A stretch of 57,556 nt of DNA from Gammaproteobacteria bacterium (lineage in GTDB: Bacteria; Pseudomonadota; Gammaproteobacteria; Steroidobacterales; PWYM01). Under the pieces are notes generated by a model, which saw nothing but the letters and a program-made list of their open reading frames with translations, made no database searches and was not told where the DNA came from. Both the position numbers and the translations under genes were made by a program. Location: contig PWZL01000038.1 in the NCBI GenBank assembly GCA_003567475.1, positions 1 to 57,556 on the forward strand. The letters run 5' to 3'. This document shows, in pieces, positions 47,630 through 57,556 of the stretch; the stretch's first letter is position 1, and every line of letters starts with the position of its first letter.

Positions 47630-47953
47630 CTAGTCGCGACGCGCGCGGCGCGCAGCCTCGGTCAGGTACAGCGCTTCGGTGGCCCGCGCCCTGGCTTCGA
47701 CGGCTTCATCCCGAGCATCGTCGAAACGTCTGAGGGTGAGATGTTGCTGCGCGAGTGCGAGACGGTTGTGCGCCTGGCTGAGCTGTTCAGGGGCATGCTC
47801 GGCCGCCCCTGACTGCACCGCGGCATGAATCGCCTGGCGTGCGTCGCTCATTTCCTGGACGGGGGCTGAACTGCAGGCGGCCAGTGCGCCGAGCACCAGC
47901 GTAAAGGCCACCATTCCGAGCGTCCTGACTCCTGCAGACTGCGCCAACAGCAT
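47630..47953 (-). CDS. DUF4398 domain lipoprotein
   Basis: 107 aa from the ATG at 47953. The lipobox is VLGALAAC followed by SS, which predicts an outer or inner membrane lipoprotein. The mature part is helical and Ala-rich, with the DUF4398 pattern MSDARQAIHAAVQSGAAEHA and QLSQAHNRLALAQQHLTLRR. Starts at 47974 and 47914 are also possible; 47953 gives the most normal lipoprotein signal peptide, with Arg before the hydrophobic core, although its GGAG lies too close. Related domains precede OmpA-like domains in other proteins. Function unknown. Confidence 0.82.
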   Translation of the reverse strand: MLLAQSAGVRTLGMVAFTLVLGALAACSSAPVQEMSDARQAIHAAVQSGAAEHAPEQLSQAHNRLALAQQHLTLRRFDDARDEAVEARARATEALYLTEAARRARRD

Positions 47954-47977
47954 GCTCCAACCGGCTACAATCATTGA

Positions 47978-49002
<1,025 letters not shown>

Positions 49003-49023
<21 letters not shown>

Positions 49024-49785
49024 GTCGCGACGCTCACCCTCAACGCCCGCCCCCGCAACGGCCGCCCCAGGCTCGCCCGGGGCGGCAGACAGCACTGCGC
49101 GCACGAAAGGCACGGTCAGCCGGCGTTGGGCCTGCAGCGCCGCGACATCGAGGCGATCGAGCAGCGCAAACAGCGACGCGGCGTCACGTGGCGCACGTGC
49201 GAGCAGCCAGCGCGCCGTCTCTTCAGGCAGTTCCAGACCCAGACGCCCCGCGCGCGCGGCAAGCGCACGCCGCAGCCCGGACTCATCCAGCGGCGTAAGC
49301 CGGTGCACCGCCGCGGCAGCGAGGCGCGAATCGAGATCGGGCAGGCCGCTGCGGAAACCAGACGGGGCAGTGGCCGTCGTGAACACCAGCCAGCCGCCCG
49401 CGTCGCGCACCGAGTTGTAGAGCGCAAACACCGCCTCACGCCAGCGCCGCGCGAGGGTCACCTCCTGATCGACATCATCCAGCGCAATCACGGCGGCGCG
49501 CTCCTGGCCCTCGAGCAGGCCGGGATCGAGGGCGGCAAGCTGCTCGAGGGGCAGATAGGCGGCCGTGTGGCCCGCCTCGCTTGCCGCCGCACACACCGCC
49601 TGCAGGAGATGACTGCGGCCGCTGCCGGGCGGGCCCCAGAGCCAGGCCGGCTGTCGGCCATGCGGCCGGGCGGCTGCCACCCGCAACTCGGCGATCAACA
49701 GCGGCTGCGCCGTCGCATCGAAGGTGTCGAAAGTGGCGTGGTCGCGCAGCCGCACGGGCAGCGCCAGCTGCGCAGGGGCGTTCAC
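49003..49785 (-). CDS. hda: DnaA regulatory inactivator Hda
   Basis: 260 aa from a GTG overlapping the pgsA-like stop (GTGA); the longer frame upstream lies inside that gene. The N-terminal clamp-binding motif is QLALPV in MNAPAQLALPVRLRD. The AAA+ core has LWGPPGSGRSHLLQAVC, with Arg in the Walker A place of Lys as in E. coli Hda, and Walker B VIALDDVDQE. Together with the DNA-loaded clamp it makes DnaA hydrolyse ATP after initiation. The Gly/Ala-rich C-terminal tail of about 25 residues is longer than usual. Confidence 0.93.
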
Positions 49786-50366
49786 GCGCCTTGGCGAACC
49801 GCGCGGGTTCGCCGGGTCCAGGTGATGACGTAGTCGAAACCGCTGACCATCAAGGTGACGAAGACACCCGCACCGAGCACCTCGACCACCAGCGCTGAGG
49901 GCCAGCCGAAAGCCTTCAGGGTGATGACCGCCAGCACGAACGCGAGCTGCAGGACGGTGTTGAGCTTGCTGACCCGGCTGGGCTGCGCGGTCAGAGGTTC
50001 GACCAGCGCGTTGTAGGCCAGGCTGCCGCCGCTGATAATCACGTCGCGCAGGACCACCAGCGCGGTCAGCCACAACGGCACCAGACCGAGCCAGGTCAGG
50101 GTGACGAACAGCGCCACCAGCAGCAACTTGTCGGCCGCCGGATCGAGCAGGCTGCCCAGGCGCGACTGCCAACCGAAGCGCTTCGCCAGAAATCCGTCGA
50201 GCCCGTCCGAGAACCCGGCAATGCCGATCAGCAGCAGCGTTGCCAGCCAAGCCTCGTGCAGCAGCAACACGACGATCGGGGCCACCAGCAGTATGCGCAG
50301 GACACAGATCAGATTCGGCAGATGGCGCCACGGTGACGTCACGGCGGGGGTCGACGACATCGTCAT
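49782..50366 (-). CDS. CDP-alcohol phosphatidyltransferase (PgsA-like)
   Basis: 194 aa. The catalytic motif appears as SDGLDGFLAKRFGWQSRLGS then LLDPAADKLLLVAL, with all acidic residues. About five membrane helices. It begins with an ATG overlapping the DUF2066 stop. The family includes phosphatidylglycerophosphate synthase; the position next to hda and purM is where gammaproteobacteria keep a second PgsA-like paralogue, so the exact alcohol acceptor is uncertain. Confidence 0.9.
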   Translation of the reverse strand: MTMSSTPAVTSPWRHLPNLICVLRILLVAPIVVLLLHEAWLATLLLIGIAGFSDGLDGFLAKRFGWQSRLGSLLDPAADKLLLVALFVTLTWLGLVPLWLTALVVLRDVIISGGSLAYNALVEPLTAQPSRVSKLNTVLQLAFVLAVITLKAFGWPSALVVEVLGAGVFVTLMVSGFDYVITWTRRTRAVRQGA

Positions 50367-51517
50367 CGCACCAGCGCGTAACGACCCTCGCCGGGCAACG
50401 CCGACAGGGTACGGCCCAGCTGCAACGCCCGGCCCAGCTGGCTGGCATCTGCCCGCGTGCGCACAGCCAGGTGAATGATGTCGCCGTTGATCCGTTCCAC
50501 CTCCACCGCGTCGATCAGCGACAGGCCTTCGAGATGACGCATCAGCCGGCCATAGGCGTCCAGGCTGTCGATGCCGGACACCTGCAGGCGATACCGCCCG
50601 GCTTCGCGCCCGACAGGGGCCAGCGCCCGCGCGAGCACGTCCGCGGCGCCATGCGCGCCCTCGGCCAGATCGCCGCGCCAGCGCCGCCGTTCCCCGCCCT
50701 CACCTTCGCCGAGCTGCAGGGTCCAGTCGATCACCAGCCGGTCACCCAGGGCCCGGGCACAGCCGATCAGGATCGCATCCGCCCGGTAACGCTCGGCGGC
50801 GACCCGCCAGGGCAGGTCCGTGTCCGTCTCCGCGGCATAGGCCTCGACCGCCACGCGGGACTCCGGCCACGAGGCGAAACCCGCGCCACACAGGCGCTCC
50901 GGCGTCACGCGGACCCGGTCGGCCAGGTCCATGACGGGCAACACCAGGGGCACGGCGCGCCGCGTGGCCACGTCGGCCAGACCGTCACGCCAGCCGGCGA
51001 GATCCAGCACCGGCGGGAGCACCGAAGGCGACTCGATCGGCTCCCGCGAGGCCGGACGCGCTGCATCGGCCCGCACGGGCTCCAGCTGCGGTGGCCAGAC
51101 GCTGTCGGTCTCACCGAGGATGAACGCCGGTCGCTCGCCATCATCGATCACCAGCCAGGTGAGGACACGCGGGCGCTCCGCACCCCAGACCGGACGCTCC
51201 AGCGCCTGTAACTCGCGGGCCACCAGACCGGCATCGAACTGTACCCAGAGGCCCTCACGGGTATAGCTCCATTGGCGGGTCAGCGCGCGGGCGCGCGATA
51301 ACAGTGCGGTCAGCGCAGCGTCTTCGCTGACATCGCGCAAGCCGGTGACGCGCACGAGCACCTGTGCCAGCGCCGCGGCGAAGGCCTCGTCCTCCGCAGC
51401 ACGATCGCGCACCTGCAGGGGCACTTCCGCGGCGTACAGCTCGGCGGTCGCGGCGGCCACGTCCAGCCGTGGCATCAGGCAGCACAGCACTATCAGCAGG
51501 AGGGCGGCGAGGCGCAT
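50363..51517 (-). CDS. DUF2066 domain protein, exported
   Basis: 384 aa from the ATG at 51517, preferred because GGAG lies 5 nt before it and the signal peptide ([20 protein letters not shown]) starts there; another ATG is at 51535. DUF2066 features: [20 protein letters not shown] near residue 55, [20 protein letters not shown] and [19 protein letters not shown]. The C-terminal part resembles a repeat of small alpha/beta units. Function unknown. It heads DUF2066-pgsA-hda, divergent from purM. Confidence 0.88.
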   Translation of the reverse strand: MRLAALLLIVLCCLMPRLDVAAATAELYAAEVPLQVRDRAAEDEAFAAALAQVLVRVTGLRDVSEDAALTALLSRARALTRQWSYTREGLWVQFDAGLVARELQALERPVWGAERPRVLTWLVIDDGERPAFILGETDSVWPPQLEPVRADAARPASREPIESPSVLPPVLDLAGWRDGLADVATRRAVPLVLPVMDLADRVRVTPERLCGAGFASWPESRVAVEAYAAETDTDLPWRVAAERYRADAILIGCARALGDRLVIDWTLQLGEGEGGERRRWRGDLAEGAHGAADVLARALAPVGREAGRYRLQVSGIDSLDAYGRLMRHLEGLSLIDAVEVERINGDIIHLAVRTRADASQLGRALQLGRTLSALPGEGRYALVR

Positions 51518-51559
51518 GTCATCTCCGGGCTTCACTGACGGCGGCGGGGGCTCCGCCTC

Positions 51560-51597
51560 GCCGCGGGTTCCCCGCCGCGGCTCGAATCTCTATTATA
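51560..51597. promoter_or_regulatory. DUF2066/purM divergent control region
   Basis: The 140-bp gap has, on the minus strand, a perfect TATAAT (complement of 51592-51597) that could serve DUF2066, without a clear -35. On the plus strand the overlapping TATTAT (51591-51596) could serve purM. Beside them GCCGCGG (51560-51566) and CCGCGGC (51575-51581) form a 7-bp inverted repeat with an 8-nt centre. A short GTCGGC triplicate lies near 51623-51639. A shared bidirectional promoter is plausible. Confidence 0.35.
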
Positions 51598-51657
51598 CCT
51601 GCGCATCCAAGTGCCGCCGCCGTCGGCGTCGGCGTCGGCCACCGGACTCCTGCCGCC

Positions 51658-52692
51658 ATGACAGCCAAACCGCCCCTTTCCTACCGCGACGCCGGCGTGG
51701 ACATCGACGCCGGAGCCGAACTGGTCGAACGCATCAAGCCTGCCGTGGCACGCACCCTGCGTCCCGGCGTCCTGACCGGACTCGGCGGATTCGGCGGGCT
51801 GTTCGAACTGCCGCTCGAGCGTTACCGGCGCCCGGTGCTGGTCTCCGGTACGGACGGTGTCGGTACGAAACTCAGACTCGCGCTCGACCTCGGCCGGCTC
51901 GACACTGTCGGCATCGACCTGGTGGCCATGTGCGTGAACGACGTGCTGGTGCTTGGGGCCGAACCGCTGTTTTTTCTGGACTACTACGCCACCGGCCAGC
52001 TCGACGTCGATGCGGCCAGCGCGGTGATCGGCGGGATCGCCGCCGGCTGCGCTGAGGCCGGCTGTGCGCTGATCGGCGGCGAGACCGCGGAGCTGCCCGG
52101 CATGTACCACGGCGGCGACTTCGATCTCGCCGGCTTCTGCGTCGGCATCGTCGAGCGTGACGCGATCCTCGACGGCAGCCGGATCCAGGCCGGCAGTGCA
52201 CTGCTCGGTCTGGCCGCGTCGGGACCGCACTCGAACGGCTTTTCGCTGCTGCGCCGGATTCTCGAGCGGGCCGACCCCGCCGCTCGCGTGCTCAGCGATG
52301 GCCGTACGGTGGCCGAGGTCGCCCTCACGCCCACCCGGATCTACGTGCGCAGCGTGTTGGCAACGCTGGCGGAAGTCCCGCTGCAGGGGTTGGCCCACAT
52401 CACGGGCGGTGGCCTGCTCGATAACGTCCCGCGCATTCTGCCCGCGGGCCTGCAGGCCCGCATCGATCCGGCCAGCTGGGAGCGACCCGAGCTCTTTACC
52501 TGGCTGCAGCACGAAGGCGGCGTCAGCGACGAGGAAATGTTCCGAACCTTCAACTGTGGCATCGGCATGGTCGTGGTGGTCTCCCCCGAGCAGGCCGACA
52601 GCGCGGCGGCGCACCTCAGTGCCGCCGGCGAGACGGTCTACCGGATCGGGCGGGTCGAGGCAGGCGACGCCGGGGTGGTGCTCGCGCCGTGA
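51658..52692 (+). CDS. purM: Phosphoribosylformylglycinamidine cyclo-ligase
   Basis: 344 aa from the ATG at 51658 ([20 protein letters not shown]). Signatures: [55 protein letters not shown]-like [20 protein letters not shown], and [20 protein letters not shown]. It closes the imidazole ring to make AIR in purine synthesis. purN overlaps its stop by 4 nt. Confidence 0.98.
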   Translation: MTAKPPLSYRDAGVDIDAGAELVERIKPAVARTLRPGVLTGLGGFGGLFELPLERYRRPVLVSGTDGVGTKLRLALDLGRLDTVGIDLVAMCVNDVLVLGAEPLFFLDYYATGQLDVDAASAVIGGIAAGCAEAGCALIGGETAELPGMYHGGDFDLAGFCVGIVERDAILDGSRIQAGSALLGLAASGPHSNGFSLLRRILERADPAARVLSDGRTVAEVALTPTRIYVRSVLATLAEVPLQGLAHITGGGLLDNVPRILPAGLQARIDPASWERPELFTWLQHEGGVSDEEMFRTFNCGIGMVVVVSPEQADSAAAHLSAAGETVYRIGRVEAGDAGVVLAP

Positions 52693-53363
52693 GCGCGCCC
52701 GAGGCGAAGGGCGGCGTCGCCGTGCTGGCCTCCGGGGAGGGGACCAATCTCCAGGCCCTGATCGACGCCGCCGCGCGCGATGGGCTGAGCCGCATTGAAC
52801 TGGTCGTCAGCGACCGGGGCGAGGCCCAGGCCCTGGTGAGGGCGCGGACCGCTGGAATCCCCGCCATCCATCTGTCCCCGGCGAACTGGTCGACGCGCGC
52901 GGCTTATGATCAGGCGCTGGCGGATCTGCTGGCTGAGCGCGGGATCGCCCTGGTGGTCCTCGCCGGATTCATGCGCATTCTGGATGCCGACGTGGTGCGG
53001 CGTTTCGCCGGGCGCATGCTGAACATCCACCCGTCGCTGCTGCCGAGGCATCGGGGGCTGCGCACGCATCGCCGGGCGCTGGAGGCCGGCGATCGGCTGC
53101 ACGGCTCGACCGTCCACTTCGTCGTACCGGAACTCGATGCCGGCCCCGCGATCCTGCAGTACCGCATCGCAATACAGCCCTGGGACACCCTCACCGGGCT
53201 CGCCGAGCGCGTCCGCCATGGCGAGCATTTCATCTATCCGCTGGCGGTGCGCTGGTGGCTGCAGGGCCGACTGAGCTGCACTGACGGCCAGGCCCATCTC
53301 GACGGCAAGCCGCTGGTCGCGCCACTGGTGGCGACCCGGGACATGGCACCGATTCCGGGCTGA
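52689..53363 (+). CDS. purN: Phosphoribosylglycinamide formyltransferase
   Basis: 224 aa from a GTG overlapping the purM stop (GTGA). The phosphate loop is [20 protein letters not shown]; the catalytic Asn and His lie in [20 protein letters not shown] and the Asp in [15 protein letters not shown]. It formylates GAR with 10-formyl-THF. In most homologues the loop after PSLLP reads F/Y-K-G; here it is RHRGLRTH, a mild difference. Its stop is 10 bp from the convergent dcd stop. Confidence 0.96.
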   Translation: MSAPEAKGGVAVLASGEGTNLQALIDAAARDGLSRIELVVSDRGEAQALVRARTAGIPAIHLSPANWSTRAAYDQALADLLAERGIALVVLAGFMRILDADVVRRFAGRMLNIHPSLLPRHRGLRTHRRALEAGDRLHGSTVHFVVPELDAGPAILQYRIAIQPWDTLTGLAERVRHGEHFIYPLAVRWWLQGRLSCTDGQAHLDGKPLVAPLVATRDMAPIPG

Positions 53364-53373
53364 ATGGGTCGGC

Positions 53374-53940
53374 TCAGGTCTGGGGCAGAGTCACGCCGCG
53401 CTGGCCCTGGTACTTGCCGCCGCGATCGGCGTAGCTGGTCGCACAGACCTCGTCTGACTCGAGAAACAGCATCTGGGCCACGCCTTCGTTGGCATATATT
53501 TTCGCCGGCAGCGGGGTGGTGTTCGAGAACTCCAGGGTCACGTGCCCTTCCCACTCCGGCTCCAGGGGGGTCACGTTGACGATGATGCCGCAGCGGGCAT
53601 AGGTCGACTTGCCCAGGCAGATGGTCAGCACGCTGCGCGGGATACGGAAGTACTCGACGGTACGGGCCAGGGCGAAGGAATTCGGGGGAATGATGCAAAC
53701 GTCTGCCTTGAGGTCGACGAAGCTGTTGCTGTCAAAAGCCTTGGGATCGACCACGGCCGAATTGATGTTGGTGAAGATCTTGAATTCGTCTGCGCAGCGA
53801 ACGTCGTAGCCGTAACTCGAGGTCCCATAGGACACCACGCGCTGGCCGGCCACTTCGCGCACCTGTCCAGGCTCGAACGGCTCGATCATGCCGGTCTGCT
53901 CGGCCATCCGGCGAATCCAGCGGTCGGACTTGATGCTCAT
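53374..53940 (-). CDS. dcd: dCTP deaminase
   Basis: 188 aa. Signatures: [20 protein letters not shown], then [20 protein letters not shown] with the catalytic Glu, then [17 protein letters not shown]. The N-terminal [20 protein letters not shown] is typical of the monofunctional gammaproteobacterial enzyme. It deaminates dCTP to dUTP as the first step to dTTP. Its ATG shares one base with the mrp stop (TGATG). Confidence 0.97.
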   Translation of the reverse strand: MSIKSDRWIRRMAEQTGMIEPFEPGQVREVAGQRVVSYGTSSYGYDVRCADEFKIFTNINSAVVDPKAFDSNSFVDLKADVCIIPPNSFALARTVEYFRIPRSVLTICLGKSTYARCGIIVNVTPLEPEWEGHVTLEFSNTTPLPAKIYANEGVAQMLFLESDEVCATSYADRGGKYQGQRGVTLPQT

Positions 53941-55037
53941 CAGGAATCCTCGACGACGATAGTGGGGAAGCGGTGTGCGTAATCCCGCCCGGACAGCGCC
54001 AGCTGGCCCGCCATGGTCAGTGCCGCCTCACGATAGGCTCGGGCCACGGCACTCTCGGGATCCGCGACCACGCTGGGGCGACCGCTGTCAGTCTCCTCAC
54101 GAATGCGGATATCCAGTGGCAGGCTGCCCAGCAGGGGCACGCCATACTCCGTGGCCATCCGCTCACCGCCGCCGTGACCGAAGATCGACTCCTGGTGGCC
54201 GCAGTTGGAGCAGATGTGCAGGCTCATGTTTTCGACGATGCCCAGCACGTTCACATTCACCTTGCGGAACATCTCCAGCCCCTTGCGGGCATCCGACAGC
54301 GCGATATCCTGCGGCGTGGTGACGATGACCGCACCGCTGACCGGCACCCGCTGCGCCAGCGTGAGCTGGATGTCGCCCGTGCCCGGCGGCATGTCGACGA
54401 TCAGGTAGTCGAGTTCGCCCCACAGGGTCTGGCCCAGCATCTGGTTCAACGCAGAGGTGACCATGGGGCCGCGCCAGACCATGGGCTGGGACTCGTCGAT
54501 GAGAAAACCGATCGACATGGCCGCCAGTCCGTGTGCCGTCAGCGGCTCGAAATGCTTGCCGTCCGGGGTCACCGGGCGCTCGCCGATCAGCCCGAGCATC
54601 CGCGGCATACTCGGGCCGTAGATGTCGGCGTCGAGCAGCCCCACGCGCGCGCCTTCGCAGGCCAGGGCCAGCGCGAGATTCACCGCCGTCGTGGACTTGC
54701 CCACGCCCCCCTTGCCCGAGGCCACCGCGATGATATTTCGTACGCTGGCCAATGGTTTGAGATTACCCTGCACCGCGTGGCGCGCCACCTCGCAGGCGAG
54801 TTCCAGCTCCACCTCGGCAGCCAGCCCGGCCTCGGCCAGGTGCTCGGCAATGGCGTCCCGCAGCGCCGCTTCCCGGCGGCTCAAGGGCAGGCCGAGCGAT
54901 AGCGACACCCGGATCCGGCCCGGCTCGCGGGCGGCCACTTCCAGCCGCCCGGCGACCTCGGAGAGCGGGCGACCGAACCACGGCAACTCGAGGGTGCCGA
55001 TGTGTGCGCGCAGCGCCGCCTCGTCCTGTGTCGACAT
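53940..55037 (-). CDS. mrp: Mrp/ApbC family Fe-S cluster carrier ATPase
   Basis: 365 aa from the ATG at 55037, with GGAGG 6 nt upstream. An N-terminal MIP18/DUF59-like domain (about 5-85) precedes the deviant Walker [21 protein letters not shown], then [17 protein letters not shown] and [20 protein letters not shown]. The cluster-binding C-x2-C is in [20 protein letters not shown]. It carries and transfers Fe-S clusters to apo-proteins, which here would include QueG and the family 4 UDG. It is followed by dcd. Confidence 0.96.
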   Translation of the reverse strand: MSTQDEAALRAHIGTLELPWFGRPLSEVAGRLEVAAREPGRIRVSLSLGLPLSRREAALRDAIAEHLAEAGLAAEVELELACEVARHAVQGNLKPLASVRNIIAVASGKGGVGKSTTAVNLALALACEGARVGLLDADIYGPSMPRMLGLIGERPVTPDGKHFEPLTAHGLAAMSIGFLIDESQPMVWRGPMVTSALNQMLGQTLWGELDYLIVDMPPGTGDIQLTLAQRVPVSGAVIVTTPQDIALSDARKGLEMFRKVNVNVLGIVENMSLHICSNCGHQESIFGHGGGERMATEYGVPLLGSLPLDIRIREETDSGRPSVVADPESAVARAYREAALTMAGQLALSGRDYAHRFPTIVVEDS

Positions 55038-55129
55038 ACCGTTCCTCCCTGGTCGGATCCGCCCGGATTGTAGCCCACCCGGCCATCGGGACGGGCTGCG
55101 ACGCGGCGCACGTGACTTATTTGACCCTA

Positions 55130-55138
55130 TGGCATAAT
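55130..55138 (+). promoter_or_regulatory. Extended -10 promoter before the HEAT-kinase gene
   Basis: TGGCATAAT (55130-55138) fits an extended -10 (TG-N-TATAAT with one mismatch); no -35 at the right spacing. It lies in the 205-bp divergent gap between mrp and the kinase gene. Transcription would begin near 55145. Confidence 0.4.
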
Positions 55139-55242
55139 CCTCCGGTGGTTTTCCAATGATGGTCGGCAGTTGCCTGTGGGTCCCGCGTGGCGAGGCCTGC
55201 ACCGGCGGCAGGCCGTCATCTCGTGGAGACGAGCTCCGTTAC

Positions 55243-57556
55243 ATGAATTTCCTCAGCGCGCTCAAGGCCGATCGTCTCATCGCCCAGATTCAGGGCGCGG
55301 GCGACCCTGCCTCACCGGAAGCGCGCAAGGCACTCGAGAAGCTGGGCCGGGTCGGGCCCAGCGCGATCCCTCGCATCATCGAGGCACTGGGCCATGCCGA
55401 CCGGCGCCAGACCGTGGAGTTCGTCGAAGTCCTGACCGGACTGATCTCCGAGCGGACCTTTCCGCAGGTCGCGCGCGGCCTGGCCGACCCCAGCCCGCGG
55501 GCGGTGTCCGGCACGGCATGGGCCCTGTCATCCAGCCAGAACTTCAATCCCAATCGCCTCCTTGAACTGCTGAACGAGGAAGACATCTCTCGCCCGGCTG
55601 TCATGGAAATCATGGCGGTACATCGCCAGCGCCTTAACCTGCGCGAACTCCTGCAGGTCGCCTATGACCTCGAGGGGGCGGAACGCACGGCCCTGTTCAA
55701 GCTGGTCGGCCAGGCAGCGACGCTCGAAACAGTCCCCGAGCTGATCGCCCGCCTGGATGGCAAGGATCCCGGTGTCCGGGTCCACCTGATGCGTATCCTC
55801 GGTCAGTTCAAGGCACCTGAGGTGGCCATGGCGCTGCAACGCCAGCTCGGTGACGGCAACAAGCAGGTGCGCCGGGCCGCCCTGGACGCCTTGGGTGAAC
55901 AGGACAGCGGCCTGGATGTCGTGCGCTTGTGCGGCCTGCTGCGGGACCCCGATCTCGATGTCGTCAACCGGGCGGTGGACCTGATCGTGCGCCTCGCCCA
56001 TCCGGACACCGTTCGCCACCTGATCGAACCGCTGAAGGACGAATCGGAATATGCCCGACGCGCCGCGGTGGAAGTGTTGAACGAACTGTGCGACGTGAAC
56101 AGCGTCAAGGTGCTCTTCGAGGCAGTCAAGGACGAAGACTGGTGGGTCCGGTCCCGCGCCTCCGATGCACTGGCCAAGATCGGCGGTCCACGGGTGATCG
56201 ACGCCGTATTGCAGCTCGTCAACGATGACGACGAGGCGATCCGGCGTGCAGCCATCGAGATTCTGAATTCCACGCGTGACGAGCGTGCAGTGAAATCCCT
56301 GATGGAGGCGACCCGCGACCAGGACTGGTGGGTCCGCGAGCGGGCTGCCGATGCCCTGGGGTCCATCGGCAGCCGGGAGGCGGTACCGGCGCTGGTCGCG
56401 ATGCTCGATGGGGAGCCGAAAAGCGTGCCGGCAGCGATCCGCGCCCTGGGCAAGCTGGGCGATGCGTCCGTGGTCCAGCGCCTGACCCCGCTGCTGCGGC
56501 GTGGCGACAAGGCCATCAAGGTCGAGACCATGACGGCGCTCTCGCGGCTTGCCGGCGAACGCGAGGCCGATTCGGTGCGCACCCTGCTGCTGCACGCCGG
56601 TCAGGCCACCGCAGATGTCACGGTCAACCGGCTGGCCGGAAAACTGGTGCAGGACATGGAGAACCGGCTGCTCGGTGCCACCACCACCGCCAGCGGCAGC
56701 GTCGCCCGTGCTGCCGACTCGCTCAGCGGCAGTCATCCCGCACTCGCCGCCAGCGGCAGTCACACACTGCTGGAAGCACCCGGCGCGCTGGACAGCGGTG
56801 CAAGCTCATTGCCCCAGCTGCCCAAGGGCGTGGACAGCGGCGCGCTGGACATTGCCGCACTCTCCCCGGGCGACATCATCGAGGGTCGCTACCGCTTCAT
56901 CGAGAAGATCGGCAAAGGCGCCTTCGGTACCGTCGTGCTGGTCGAGGACACCGTGGTCGAGGAACGCCTGATCCTCAAGTTCCTCAATCCGAATTTCGCC
57001 TCGGACGAGGAAATGATGAAACGTTTCGTGCACGAGCTGCGCTACTCGCGCAAGATCACGCACAAGAACGTCATCCGCATCTATGACTTCGTCTTCATCT
57101 CCGGAAACTACGCCATCTCGATGGAGTTTTTCCCCTCCCACACGCTCGGCACGGAAGTCGTGGAGCAACGCCCACTGGCCATCGAACGGGCGCTGCGTTA
57201 TGGCTGCGACATCGCCACCGGCATGGCCGTGGCGCACCAGCAGGGCATCATCCACCGAGACCTGAAACCGGCAAACATCCTGATCAACGACGAAGCGCTG
57301 CTGAAAATCGTGGACTTCGGGGTGGCAGCAGCGGCGGCCAGCGGGGGCACGGAACTCACCAAGACCGGCTATGTCATCGGCTCGCCGAAATACATGGCGC
57401 CCGAGCAGATTCTTGGCAAGAAAGTCGATGAACGCGCGGACATCTACAGCCTCGGGGTCATCCTCTATGAAATGCTCACCGGTTCGCCACCCTACACCAA
57501 GGGCGACCACATGTCGGTGATGTACCAGCACGTGCAAGGCAAGGCCGAGGCACCGC
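55243..57556 (+). CDS. HEAT-repeat serine/threonine protein kinase (C-terminus off the right edge)
   Basis: 771 complete codons from the ATG at 55243 to the edge, with no stop; an in-frame ATG at 55159 would add 28 residues. Residues about 1-470 are HEAT/PBS-lyase-type helical repeats, including the paired units EDWWVRSRASDALAKIGG and QDWWVRERAADALGSIGS. A Ser/Gly/Ala-rich linker (about 480-540) follows. The kinase domain starts near 543: glycine loop IGKGAFGTVVLVED, Lys in LILKFL, Glu in FVHELR, catalytic IIHRDLKPANILI (Asp673), VDFGVAAA and GSPKYMAPEQ. All key residues are present, so it should be active. No membrane segment is visible. Signal and target are unknown. Confidence 0.93.
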   Translation, partial: MNFLSALKADRLIAQIQGAGDPASPEARKALEKLGRVGPSAIPRIIEALGHADRRQTVEFVEVLTGLISERTFPQVARGLADPSPRAVSGTAWALSSSQNFNPNRLLELLNEEDISRPAVMEIMAVHRQRLNLRELLQVAYDLEGAERTALFKLVGQAATLETVPELIARLDGKDPGVRVHLMRILGQFKAPEVAMALQRQLGDGNKQVRRAALDALGEQDSGLDVVRLCGLLRDPDLDVVNRAVDLIVRLAHPDTVRHLIEPLKDESEYARRAAVEVLNELCDVNSVKVLFEAVKDEDWWVRSRASDALAKIGGPRVIDAVLQLVNDDDEAIRRAAIEILNSTRDERAVKSLMEATRDQDWWVRERAADALGSIGSREAVPALVAMLDGEPKSVPAAIRALGKLGDASVVQRLTPLLRRGDKAIKVETMTALSRLAGEREADSVRTLLLHAGQATADVTVNRLAGKLVQDMENRLLGATTTASGSVARAADSLSGSHPALAASGSHTLLEAPGALDSGASSLPQLPKGVDSGALDIAALSPGDIIEGRYRFIEKIGKGAFGTVVLVEDTVVEERLILKFLNPNFASDEEMMKRFVHELRYSRKITHKNVIRIYDFVFISGNYAISMEFFPSHTLGTEVVEQRPLAIERALRYGCDIATGMAVAHQQGIIHRDLKPANILINDEALLKIVDFGVAAAAASGGTELTKTGYVIGSPKYMAPEQILGKKVDERADIYSLGVILYEMLTGSPPYTKGDHMSVMYQHVQGKAEAP

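Noticed and set aside
51623-51639. Triple GTCGGC repeat in the purM leader as a regulatory repeat
   Set aside because: Short and expected in GC-rich DNA; no link to a known site.

Overview
The window looks like a chromosomal segment from a high-GC gammaproteobacterium. The gene order nnr-tsaE-amiB-mutL-miaA-hfq-hflX-hflK-hflC-DUF2065-purA followed by rnr-rlmB-rpsF-rpsR matches the classical gammaproteobacterial arrangement. The blocks pepA-holC-valS, pcnB-folK-panB-panC-panD, lptF/lptG, and wrbA-DUF2069 facing hda-pgsA-DUF2066 with divergent purM-purN also fit that class. MutL has the endonuclease-type DMHA motif and no priB lies between rpsF and rpsR, so this is not an enterobacterium. A Chromatiales/Ectothiorhodospiraceae-like lineage is a reasonable guess, but the species cannot be named from this sequence. 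No insertion sequence, prophage, CRISPR array or pseudogene was seen. Coding density is very high.

Layout. 1-4.9 kb (- strand): rnr-rlmB, an intrinsic terminator, then rpsF-rpsR and a DUF2232 membrane protein running off the left edge. 5.0 kb: tRNA-Leu(CAG) with a good sigma70 promoter. 5.2-16.8 kb (- strand): a long superoperon covering NAD(P)HX repair, tRNA modification (tsaE, miaA), wall hydrolysis (amiB), mismatch repair (mutL), RNA chaperoning (hfq), a ribosome GTPase (hflX), FtsH modulation (hflKC) and purine synthesis (purA). queG diverges from its head. 17.9-22.6 kb (- strand): pcnB-folK-deoxynucleoside kinase-panB-panC-panD. 22.6-28.4 kb: tRNA-Glu(CTC), a periplasmic S9 peptidase, a tandem UspA protein, a sodium:solute symporter, a DUF1330 protein and an RDD protein. 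28.4-35.8 kb: lptG/lptF divergent from pepA-holC-small acidic protein-valS. 35.9-41.2 kb: MoxR ATPase-DUF58-transglutaminase, then a UMF1-type MFS protein. 41.2-47.3 kb: prfC, rimI, family-4 UDG and pssA, divergent from proS and a lytic transglycosylase. 47.3-53.4 kb: acylphosphatase, DUF4398 lipoprotein, wrbA, DUF2069, hda, pgsA-like, DUF2066, purM, purN. 53.4-57.6 kb: dcd and mrp, divergent from a HEAT-repeat Ser/Thr protein kinase that runs off the right edge.

Most genes are conserved housekeeping genes. Fourteen same-strand junctions are 4-nt stop/start overlaps (ATGA, GTGA or TTGA), and several convergent pairs abut or overlap at their 3' ends with no visible terminator. The least ordinary content is: (i) the HEAT-kinase fusion; (ii) a 101-aa acidic protein inserted between holC and valS; (iii) a set of well-formed inverted repeats in short 5' leaders or intercistronic gaps (rpsF, DUF2232, mutL, pepA, moxR, proS) plus an operator-like dyad before the symporter; (iv) an S6 protein with a genome-encoded Arg/Asp-rich tail. 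I found no clear defence, mobile or biosynthetic system.
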